Notes under the pieces: model-generated
Databases searched by the model: none
What the model was told of the DNA's origin: nothing
Seen by the model: only the letters and a program-made list of their open reading frames with translations
Source: Bifidobacterium goeldii
GTDB lineage: Bacteria; Actinomycetota; Actinomycetes; Actinomycetales; Bifidobacteriaceae
Assembly (NCBI RefSeq): GCF_003951095.1
Contig: NZ_QXGL01000001.1
Location: 372,001-436,000 of the forward strand
Direction: 5' to 3'
DNA length: 64,000 nucleotides
Part shown: piece after piece, positions 9,452-16,521 of the stretch
How the letters are laid out: every line of letters begins with the position of its first letter
How positions within the stretch are numbered: the first letter of the stretch is position 1
Position numbers and translations under genes: made by a program

Positions 9452-9476
9452 GGAGCCTCCCCGCCAACTTTATGTA

Positions 9477-9490
9477 TATTCTCAAGAATA
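9477..9490. promoter_or_regulatory. Palindrome TATTCT-CA-AGAATA in divergent promoter region
   Basis: A perfect 6-2-6 palindrome lies 26 bases upstream of the AraC-type gene start and about 135 bases before the peptide gene. Position and symmetry suit an operator or part of a promoter, but no binding protein is shown. Confidence 0.35.
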
Positions 9491-9624
9491 GCCGATAAAT
9501 ATACAAAAAACGCGAGAAAATCGACTAGAGACGACGCTCTTGCTCCGATTACAGTATGAGTCGTCATCACAAGATGACACGCAATACAAAGCGACAACCA
9601 TTAGCAGTGGTGAAAGGAAATATC

Positions 9625-9744
9625 ATGAAGCATGAGATCATGAACGAAGCACTGCGCTCTCCGCTCGCTTCGACCGACCCGTCTTTCGGCAGCTACGCGC
9701 TGTCCCAGGCTGCTTGGAAGCTCGTCAACGCGCTCAACAAGTAG
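9625..9744 (+). CDS. Unrecognised 39-residue peptide
   Basis: Short gene starting at an ATG with AAAGGA 6 bases upstream, encoding a peptide that begins MKHEIMNEALRSPLAST and ends LSQAAWKLVNALNK. The C-terminal third could form a short amphipathic helix; there is no signal peptide, membrane segment or Cys. Codons are the preferred ones (CTG, CGC, GGC, CTC, AAC, AAG), as in highly expressed genes. It is the only gene between a divergent AraC regulator and a complete terminator, so it is a monocistronic unit. It could be a signalling or regulatory peptide; no function can be assigned. Confidence 0.6.
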   Translation: MKHEIMNEALRSPLASTDPSFGSYALSQAAWKLVNALNK

Positions 9745-9754
9745 TCTTGCACTC

Positions 9755-9881
9755 ACGGCGCTTGACGCCGTCCCCGTGGCACGCGATACCAATATCAACC
9801 GCCACGATTGATAACACTTTATTTCCCCGTCACAGCACGGGGAACAGCAAGGCCCGCATCACCATATGATGCGGGCCTTTT
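9755..9881 (+). terminator. Structured 3' region with intrinsic terminator
   Basis: Three hairpins follow the peptide gene: ACGGCG/CGCCGT at 9755-9771, TTCCCCGT/ACGGGGAA ending near 9843, and a 13-bp perfect stem AAGGCCCGCATCA with loop CCATA at 9849-9879, followed by TTTT. The last is a textbook intrinsic terminator. The first two give the peptide transcript an unusually structured 3' end. Confidence 0.8.
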
Positions 9882-9902
9882 GTATATTACGCTGGCTGCA
9901 TA

Positions 9903-11075
9903 TCACGCTGACTTATTGTCATCCGAGGCCACTGCTCGTTGCGAAACCGTGCGCTCTGACGCCGGGTCGAGCAGCTCGTGCACATACTGCTTCCATCCCG
10001 GCCCCGAACGCGCCCATTCTTCGCGCATTTCATGGAAATCATCAACTGCAGCATCTACTGAATCTTTCAGCAAATCAAGCAACGAACGCGTGGTATCCGG
10101 CATTTGCGTGCCATCATCCGCAACATCCTTAGCGAGTCCTTCAATACGACGGCGAATCCGGTCCGCATCCTCTGGATCAATATGCAAACTAGCCGTCAAC
10201 GACTGGCGGATAGTCTCATAGTCGAGATTGGCGAAGAATGTGAGCTGCTGCAAACGCATAAACTGCTTGAGTTCAGGGAAACGCGAAACGATATAGGTTT
10301 CACGATCATCGGCAGCTTTCATCCAATCGCACACCAGTTGCGCATTCCATCCAGCAGTGATCGATCCACGACGTAGACGGTAGTGATAGAGCACTTCAGG
10401 AATACGCACTACGCGCCGTGATTCGCCAATAACATTGCAAATACGCGACAAGTCCTCGATTTTGCGACCTACCGGGAATGAGAAATCATGATCACGATAG
10501 ATTGGCGCCGCGGCGATAAACGACCAAAAGTATCCGTCGATTTCAGCTTTTACCTGTGCTTTGATGGCATCAACCGGGGTCATCACCATGACTTCATTAA
10601 AGTCATTGTGCTTGTAGTCTGAGAACAGCGGCGCACCATTTTCAGAGATCGTATCAAACTGGAACATGACCAGATCAGCGTCGTACTGGTCGGCAGCATG
10701 CAACGCATGCTCAATCAGTTTTGGTGAAACCACATCGTCAGAATCCACGAAATAAATCCATGATCCCTTTGCCGCTGCAAGACCAGCATTACGCGCATCT
10801 GACAGGCCACCATTTACCTTATGAATCACACGAATACGCGAATCTTGAGCTGCCCAAGCATCGCACATTGCTGGGCAACGATCAGGGGAGCCATCATCTA
10901 CGAGCAGGATCTCAATATTGCGCCATGTTTGGTGCACTAGGCTCGCTACGCATTCGTCTAAATATGCTTCGACGCCGTACACCGGCACGATGATTGATAC
11001 GAACGCATGGGAAATATCATTCTCTCCCATCGCCTTGCCCGCGTTGTGGCGATCATTTCCAGATTGCATCGTCAT
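9903..11075 (-). CDS. Family 2 glycosyltransferase
   Basis: 390-residue GT-A fold glycosyltransferase, likely transferring a sugar onto a cell-surface polysaccharide or teichoic-type polymer. The N-terminal domain has VSIIVPVYGVEAYLDECV (about 27-44), LLVDDGSPD, NGGLSDARNAGL and the metal-binding FVDSDD (about 129-134). The C-terminal 170 residues are helical and acidic and may be a substrate-specificity or membrane-association module. The start is uncertain: a second ATG at residue 16 (MGENDIS) has a better spaced AAGG. There are no other polysaccharide genes next to it, so it is an isolated transferase. Confidence 0.85.
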   Translation of the reverse strand: MTMQSGNDRHNAGKAMGENDISHAFVSIIVPVYGVEAYLDECVASLVHQTWRNIEILLVDDGSPDRCPAMCDAWAAQDSRIRVIHKVNGGLSDARNAGLAAAKGSWIYFVDSDDVVSPKLIEHALHAADQYDADLVMFQFDTISENGAPLFSDYKHNDFNEVMVMTPVDAIKAQVKAEIDGYFWSFIAAAPIYRDHDFSFPVGRKIEDLSRICNVIGESRRVVRIPEVLYHYRLRRGSITAGWNAQLVCDWMKAADDRETYIVSRFPELKQFMRLQQLTFFANLDYETIRQSLTASLHIDPEDADRIRRRIEGLAKDVADDGTQMPDTTRSLLDLLKDSVDAAVDDFHEMREEWARSGPGWKQYVHELLDPASERTVSQRAVASDDNKSA

Positions 11076-11100
11076 ATTGGCTAGCCTATCAGTGTGCGCA

Positions 11101-11748
11101 TTACCAGATTCGCGGGCGAATCAATCCAGCGTCAGTGAGGAATGTTGCGACATCGCGCAGTTCAGGCATGCAAATGCTGTGTGACATGCCAGGGTACACT
11201 TTGGCGGTGAGCGTTGTATGAGCAGTGTAGAAATCGGTCATAGCACTGATCTCGTCTGCAGGAAAAACATCATCAATCGAGCCGCGACCGTAAAACATTG
11301 GCGGCTTGAGACTAGCAAGCTCACTATCGCCAGGCAGCTCTCCGTGTGCAAGGAAGCCTGAGAAACTCACGGCTGCTGCATATCGCTTTGGATTGATACG
11401 CAGCATCTCACCTGCGAGCAAACCGCCTTGTGAGAAACCCATGGGTACGACTGCGCGATTGTCAGCAATGTTCTGCGCTACCCACGCATCAATAGCTTCA
11501 CCAGCTTCGCGCGCTTGGCGGTCAAGCGACGCTCCCGTCGGCACGCCTTCATGATCCCATGTTCCAAACCATGTGTATCCCATACCGTAAGCGATCGGCG
11601 CGCGCAAAGATGCATAATCCGCTTCGGGTGCACAGTATTCGAGCAATCCAGGCAGATCGCGTTCATCAGAGCCCCACCCGTGCAGCAGTAGCAGCACTGG
11701 ACTCGTTTCATTGCCAGCAATGCTTGTTACCGCGTGTTCGATTCGCAT
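11101..11748 (-). CDS. Alpha/beta hydrolase (carboxylesterase/phospholipase type)
   Basis: 215-residue serine hydrolase of the phospholipase/carboxylesterase family. LLLHGWGSDERD gives the oxyanion region, GFSQGGLLAGE holds the nucleophilic Ser (about 110), the acid is probably the Asp in GSIDDVFP, and the catalytic His is in GMSHSICMPE. I set the start at the ATG with GGGGG upstream; a longer reading frame upstream has no ribosome binding site. It acts in the cytoplasm (no signal peptide). Natural substrate unknown. Confidence 0.85.
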   Translation of the reverse strand: MRIEHAVTSIAGNETSPVLLLLHGWGSDERDLPGLLEYCAPEADYASLRAPIAYGMGYTWFGTWDHEGVPTGASLDRQAREAGEAIDAWVAQNIADNRAVVPMGFSQGGLLAGEMLRINPKRYAAAVSFSGFLAHGELPGDSELASLKPPMFYGRGSIDDVFPADEISAMTDFYTAHTTLTAKVYPGMSHSICMPELRDVATFLTDAGLIRPRIW

Positions 11749-11882
11749 TATGCCCCCTAGAATCAAGAACGTTACGTGTGTTATGCAATCATGAAGACTG
11801 CACAGCACGTTCCCTCTTTAGGATAGGCCATAGCGTTGCCCAATACGCAGAATATCGCTTATTCATTGGCACATCGAAGAAG

Positions 11883-11939
11883 TGTACGATCGTACAACAC
11901 AGTCACGGTGACCACTATTTGGATATGTACATTCGTACA
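11883..11939. promoter_or_regulatory. Two TGTAC-type palindromes upstream of the esterase gene
   Basis: TGTACGATCGTACA (11883-11896) is a perfect palindrome. TGTACATTCGTACA (11926-11939) is the same site with the inner bases changed. Their centres are 43 bp apart, about four helical turns, in the esterase upstream region. This is the layout of a pair of repressor or activator sites; the regulator is not identified. Confidence 0.5.
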
Positions 11940-11993
11940 CTTCTATTGCGGTGTGAGCATCAAGGAACCACCCGTTCCTCTATGACAATGCGC

Positions 11994-12392
11994 TTACGCG
12001 AGCTCGCGATAAACAGCCTCGTCTACAGGCTCCAACCACTCGTTTGACGCACCATCAGCTTTAGGCATGACAGCAATATGCGCAAAAGCTTCGCTCGGTG
12101 CAGCACCATGCCAATGCTTGGTTTCCGGCGGAATATAAGCCACATCACCCGGCTTGAGTTCCACCGAATCTTGGCCCTCAATTTGGTAGTAACCGCGCCC
12201 GCCCACGGCAATCAGAATCTGGCACACACCATGGTGAATATGCCAATGATTCGTGCACCCTGGCTCAAAGGTCACGTTCGCAACACTTACCTGACCATCA
12301 GCTGCAAGCGGTGCCAACCAGCTGTGACCTTCAAAATATTGCGCATATGCGTCATTGGGACTACCCATGGGGAATACACTTGGATTATCCAT
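11994..12392 (-). CDS. Small cupin-domain protein
   Basis: 132-residue single-domain cupin. Motif 1 is in the region NHWHIHHGVCQILIAVGG (metal-binding His cluster), motif 2 in the segment GDVAYIPPETKHWHGA. It resembles cupins fused or adjacent to carboxymuconolactone decarboxylases and quercetinase-like proteins, so a small-molecule enzyme or metabolite-binding role is likely. Start chosen at the ATG with AAGGA 8 bases before it. It is divergent from the LysR gene at 12582, which probably regulates it. Confidence 0.85.
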   Translation of the reverse strand: MDNPSVFPMGSPNDAYAQYFEGHSWLAPLAADGQVSVANVTFEPGCTNHWHIHHGVCQILIAVGGRGYYQIEGQDSVELKPGDVAYIPPETKHWHGAAPSEAFAHIAVMPKADGASNEWLEPVDEAVYRELA

Positions 12393-12581
12393 TATTGAAA
12401 TCCTTACCGATTGTGATTGATATCCGCCACTAGTACACACCGCTTGCTTCACAATGTCCAATAGCTGCAAACGATGCCATACTATGCGTGTCAAGCATGG
12501 CACTTGACTGCACCATACGCGAAACGTACTCAATGCAACAAATCACTCTACAATGAAGAAATTGAAGGAACGGAGGGGCGT

Positions 12582-13436
12582 ATGGAAGTACGTGTACTAC
12601 GATATTTTCTTGCGGTAGCCGAGGAGGGCAATATTACGTGGGCTGCGCAGCTACTGCGCATCTCACAACCAACATTATCGCGCCAACTACGCCAGCTTGA
12701 AGAGGATCTCGGCGTTGCTCTCTTTGATCGCGGTGGACGCACACTAACTCTTACTGATGCAGGGCGTTTACTGCGCGAACGGGCGCAAACCATCGTCTCA
12801 CTCACTGACAAAACCGAATTTGAACTTCGCCAATCCGATAGTGAACTTAGCGGCGATATTGTTATCGGCTGTGGCGAAATGCGCGCAATGTCGTTCCTCT
12901 CGCAACGCATGGTAGCGTTCCGCGCATTGCACCCACACGTTCATTTCCAAGTTATTAGTACCACAGCAGATGTTATTCAAAACCGCATTGAGCAAGGGCT
13001 CATGGACTTTGGACTGCTTAGCGAACCAGCAGATACAAGCCGTTATGAATGTATCGCTACTGGCATTGCAGAGCAGTGGGCAGCTCTGGTTCCCGAACAT
13101 CATCCGCTTGCCAATCGCACATCACTGTCACCACAGGATCTTGAAGAGCAAACATTGCTCTTGCCATCTCGTGAGTCAGTGCGCAGAACTGTACTTCAAT
13201 GGTTTGGCTCTGCCGCCGATCATTTAGACGTTGCTGGATGGTGCAACTTGCCGGCCAATGGTGCCAATATGACTGCGAACGGCATGGGTATTTACATTTG
13301 CCTTGATTTAGGAATCACCTACCCTGGCATTCGCACAGTGCCATTGGATCCACCACTGGGCAATGCGTCAGTGTTGGCGTGGAAGCGACAAAAGCCGTCT
13401 TCTCCCCCGCCGCTGCGGCGTTTGCACGATTCTTGA
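12582..13436 (+). CDS. LysR-family regulator with frameshifted C-terminus
   Basis: LysR-type regulator: winged helix at residues 1-60 (VRVLRYFLAVAEEGNITWAA, SQPTLSRQLRQLE) and a periplasmic-binding-like effector domain. GGAGG precedes the ATG. The last ~15 codons look wrong: after WKRQ the reading frame gives KPSSPPPLRR and stops. One frame over, the sequence reads KAVFSPAAAAFARFLSES, the typical LysR ending, and stays open to a TAA at 13499-13501. The shift lies at the run of four A at 13390-13393; one more A would restore the frame. The core protein is complete, so it may still function. It probably controls the divergent cupin gene. Confidence 0.85.
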   Translation: MEVRVLRYFLAVAEEGNITWAAQLLRISQPTLSRQLRQLEEDLGVALFDRGGRTLTLTDAGRLLRERAQTIVSLTDKTEFELRQSDSELSGDIVIGCGEMRAMSFLSQRMVAFRALHPHVHFQVISTTADVIQNRIEQGLMDFGLLSEPADTSRYECIATGIAEQWAALVPEHHPLANRTSLSPQDLEEQTLLLPSRESVRRTVLQWFGSAADHLDVAGWCNLPANGANMTANGMGIYICLDLGITYPGIRTVPLDPPLGNASVLAWKRQKPSSPPPLRRLHDS

Positions 13437-13611
13437 GTGAGTCTTCTAGCGAATCTATCAACCATGAGAGCGACGCGAGCACAACCACCAGCGATCAGTA
13501 ACAGCAGCCCATTGTGTCATGCTCTGAAAGCATGACATTGTATTGAAAATACCTATTGGACAGTTCTTCATGCGCGCGATTCAATGACAATGCAAGCTGA
13601 AAGGACTTCCA

Positions 13612-14169
13612 ATGACCGATATTCTCACCCGTGATCGATCCGGTGAGCCAGTGTCGCCAACTGACCCCGAATACGAAGCAATCGGCAACATCATTACTGC
13701 CACCAAACGGTTATGCGTTGAACTCAACACAAGCTGGCATGAGCCCCAAGACGTTCATGCTCTCTTCGAACAAATTGTTGGGCACCCAGTTGACCCAACA
13801 TTTAGGCTCAACCCGCCGTTTTACACGGATTTCGGGCACAACATCACCATTGGGCACAACGTCTTCATTAACTGGGGTTGCACACTCATGGACCGTGGCG
13901 GCATTACGCTCGATGATGATTCGTTTCTCGGACCAAACGTGCAGCTCATCACCATTAACCATCTCAAGGATCCAGCACAGCGCGCCACCACGATAAGCCG
14001 GCCGATCCATATCGGCAAGCATGTGTGGATCGGAGCAGGCGCCATCGTCTTGCAAGGTGTCACCGTTGGCGATGGTGCGATTATCGGAGCAGGCGCCGTC
14101 GTAACTCACGACGTGCCGCAAGGTGTCATCGTTGCTGGTAGCCCTGCGCGCGCAATCGGTCATATCTAA
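13612..14169 (+). CDS. Sugar O-acetyltransferase (maltose acetyltransferase-like, LbH fold)
   Basis: 185-residue acetyl-CoA-dependent O-acetyltransferase of the NodL/LacA/Maa family. An N-terminal helical part leads into left-handed beta-helix hexapeptide repeats from about residue 75 ([36 protein letters not shown]) and the family motif ITINH near residue 120 that carries the catalytic His. It ends in the usual GSPARAI loop. AAAGGA precedes the ATG. A second member of the family is encoded at 22307. Confidence 0.9.
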   Translation: MTDILTRDRSGEPVSPTDPEYEAIGNIITATKRLCVELNTSWHEPQDVHALFEQIVGHPVDPTFRLNPPFYTDFGHNITIGHNVFINWGCTLMDRGGITLDDDSFLGPNVQLITINHLKDPAQRATTISRPIHIGKHVWIGAGAIVLQGVTVGDGAIIGAGAVVTHDVPQGVIVAGSPARAIGHI

Positions 14170-14323
14170 CACAACTCAAACCGAGCAGCTTTGCGCACAG
14201 GTCACGCACTGCAGGGTTTTTCGATACGCCGTAAGCGCAACACAACCGATAGCACACACAATATTCATATCGTAGGCACTGTTGTCGAGCGGAACCATCA
14301 ACACAAGTAATCGGAGCATCACC

Positions 14324-15241
14324 GTGAATCTCGAAACATCAGAGCAATCGCACACCAACGCACAGTCAAGCGTTCAAGAGTCACACCAGACGCGATACAC
14401 CGGCGAGCGCGCACAGTTTTTCGCCCATGAACACCGTTATGTGAACGATATTTTTGCAGATGGCGAATCACCACTCAAGCATGCAAGCAGTATTGAACTG
14501 GACAGTTGCGCATTTCAGTGGAAGTACCCGCTGTGGTATTGCCATGACGTGATGGTGCGTAATTCGACATGGTTTGAGATGGCGCGCGCCGGCGTATGGT
14601 ACACGCATGCTATTCGAGTGGAAGATTGTACGATTGACGCGCCGAAGAATTTCCGCCGCTGTGATGACGTGTCATTGCATACGGTTGATTTCACGAATGC
14701 TGCAGAAACGCTGTGGCAGTGCACGAATGTGAATCTTGATAACGTCTCAGCGCGCGGCGATTACTTGGGCATGAATTGCGAGCATGTGACTGCACAGAAT
14801 TTCCGTCTTGTTGGCAATTACCCGTTTGATGGTGCGAAGGATGTGCATATCGCTCATTCAAGGCTGATCAGTAAGGATGCGTTTTGGAATTGTGAGAACG
14901 TAACGGTTACTGATTCTTACATTTCTGGCGAGTATTTAGGGTGGAATTCGCGCAATCTTACGTTCATCAACTGCACGATTGAGAGCTTGCAAGGCTTGTG
15001 TTATATCGACAATCTTGTGATGAAGAATTGTCGACTGATCAATACGACGCGCGCGTTCGAATATTCAACCGTGGATGTTGAAGCGCATGGCACGATTGAC
15101 AGCATTGTGAATCCGACGTCTGGCGTAATCCGTGCTGATGCTATCGGTGAGCTTACGCTGGATCCGAATCGTATTGACCCGAAGGCGACGCGCATTGTTG
15201 TCGCTTCGAATACCAGTGCACGTACGCAGCAGGTACAGTAA
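14324..15241 (+). CDS. DUF3737 family right-handed beta-helix protein
   Basis: About 305 residues from a GTG with GGAG 8 bases upstream (an earlier GTG or ATG-type start at 14282 has no such site). The protein is made of repeated short strands with periodic Cys/Asn/Trp (FQWKYPLWYCHDV, VWYTHAIRVEDCTI, DAFWNCENVTVTDS, YLGWNSRNLTF). This is the DUF3737 pattern that I know from lactobacilli and bifidobacteria, expected to fold as a parallel beta-helix. Function unknown; the fold suggests carbohydrate binding or modification. No signal peptide. It lies 155 bp after the acetyltransferase and 64 bp before the lyase, possibly one operon. Confidence 0.88.
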   Translation: MNLETSEQSHTNAQSSVQESHQTRYTGERAQFFAHEHRYVNDIFADGESPLKHASSIELDSCAFQWKYPLWYCHDVMVRNSTWFEMARAGVWYTHAIRVEDCTIDAPKNFRRCDDVSLHTVDFTNAAETLWQCTNVNLDNVSARGDYLGMNCEHVTAQNFRLVGNYPFDGAKDVHIAHSRLISKDAFWNCENVTVTDSYISGEYLGWNSRNLTFINCTIESLQGLCYIDNLVMKNCRLINTTRAFEYSTVDVEAHGTIDSIVNPTSGVIRADAIGELTLDPNRIDPKATRIVVASNTSARTQQVQ

Positions 15242-15305
15242 TCGTTGCATGACAGTAGTTGCGTAACCCATAGCACGGCAGCGATGTTCGAAGAGAGGCA
15301 ATAGT

Positions 15306-16514
15306 ATGACGTTCGATTTTGATGCACCAATTGATCGACGTGGCACGCATTCACTCAAATGGGATGAGGCTGGCGATGCGCTGCCTATGTGGGTGGCGGA
15401 TATGGATTTCACCACGGCACCCGCAGTTCGTGACGCATTGTCGCAAAGAGTTGCGCATGGCGTGTTTGGGTATTCAACTATTCCTGATGAGTGGGCTCAC
15501 GCGTACGTCGACTGGTGGGGTTCACGTCATGGTCTTGCCATCGATTCGGATTCGCTGATTTTTACTACCGGTGTGATACCAGCGATTTCCAGCATGGTTC
15601 GCAAGCTGACTACGCCTGCGGAAAATGTGTTGATTATGACGCCGGTGTACAACATTTTTTTCAATTCGATTCTCAATAATGGTCGCAACGCGCTTGAATC
15701 TGCGCTCACGTATGTACGCGATGGCGCGCAGGGTCATTATGCAATCAATTGGGAAGATCTTGCTGCGAAGCTTGCTGACCCGCAAACAACGTTGATGATC
15801 CTGTGTAATCCGCATAATCCGACTGGCATGATCTGGGATCGTGAGACGCTCGCGCGCATTGGTGCATTGTGTTATGAGCATCATGTGACGGTGATCAGTG
15901 ACGAAATTCACTGTGATTTGACTGATCCTGGAGTCTCATACGTACCGTTTGCTGCAGTGAATGAGACGTGTGCTGCGATTTCAGCAACCTGCCTCGCACC
16001 AACGAAAGCGTTTAATATTGCTGGCTTGCATACGGCTGCGGTGATGGTTCCCGATCCGACGCTGCGCCATAAAGTGTGGCGCGGACTGAACACGGATGAA
16101 GTAGCTGAACCGAACGCTTTTGCCATCGATGCAGCTATTGCTGCGTTCACACAGGGTGGCCCATGGCTTAACGAATTGCGCGCGTATCTAGCAGGCAACA
16201 AACACGAAGCCGCACGCATGATCAACGAGTACAACGTTGAGCCGAGCACCGACCGCCAGTTATCGTTAGTTGAAGGCCCTGCTACGTATTTGCTGTGGCT
16301 GGACTGCTCCGCGTTCACTGGTGACGATCATCGCTTTGCAGACACGAACAGTCTGTGTGAATGGCTGCGCCGCGAGCATAAGGTGATGTTCTCCCCCGGC
16401 GCACAGTTCGGCGGCAACGGTCGCGATTTTCTGCGCATCAATGTTGCTTGCCCGCGCAGGACAATGCGCGAAGGATTCGAACGTCTCTTCGCGGGCCTGC
16501 GCGAGCTGCAATAG
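15306..16514 (+). CDS. MalY/PatB-family PLP-dependent cystathionine beta-lyase
   Basis: 402-residue fold-type I PLP enzyme. Signature features: the N-terminal FDAPIDRRGTHSLKWD and LPMWVADMDF, the NPHNPTGMIW block (about 180), SDEIHCDL with the PLP Asp (about 200-207), and the Schiff-base Lys in APTKAFNIAGL (about 238). Members cleave cystathionine to homocysteine, pyruvate and ammonia; MalY itself also represses the maltose regulon. The Arg near the C-terminus (FLRINVACPR) binds the carboxylate. GAGAGG precedes the ATG. It may end a small operon with the DUF3737 gene. Confidence 0.92.
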   Translation: MTFDFDAPIDRRGTHSLKWDEAGDALPMWVADMDFTTAPAVRDALSQRVAHGVFGYSTIPDEWAHAYVDWWGSRHGLAIDSDSLIFTTGVIPAISSMVRKLTTPAENVLIMTPVYNIFFNSILNNGRNALESALTYVRDGAQGHYAINWEDLAAKLADPQTTLMILCNPHNPTGMIWDRETLARIGALCYEHHVTVISDEIHCDLTDPGVSYVPFAAVNETCAAISATCLAPTKAFNIAGLHTAAVMVPDPTLRHKVWRGLNTDEVAEPNAFAIDAAIAAFTQGGPWLNELRAYLAGNKHEAARMINEYNVEPSTDRQLSLVEGPATYLLWLDCSAFTGDDHRFADTNSLCEWLRREHKVMFSPGAQFGGNGRDFLRINVACPRRTMREGFERLFAGLRELQ

Positions 16515-16521
16515 CAATCGC

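Noticed and set aside
13386..13396. Programmed ribosomal frameshift in the LysR gene
   Set aside because: The run of four A is not a canonical slippery heptamer and no downstream stimulatory structure is evident; a simple indel is more likely.
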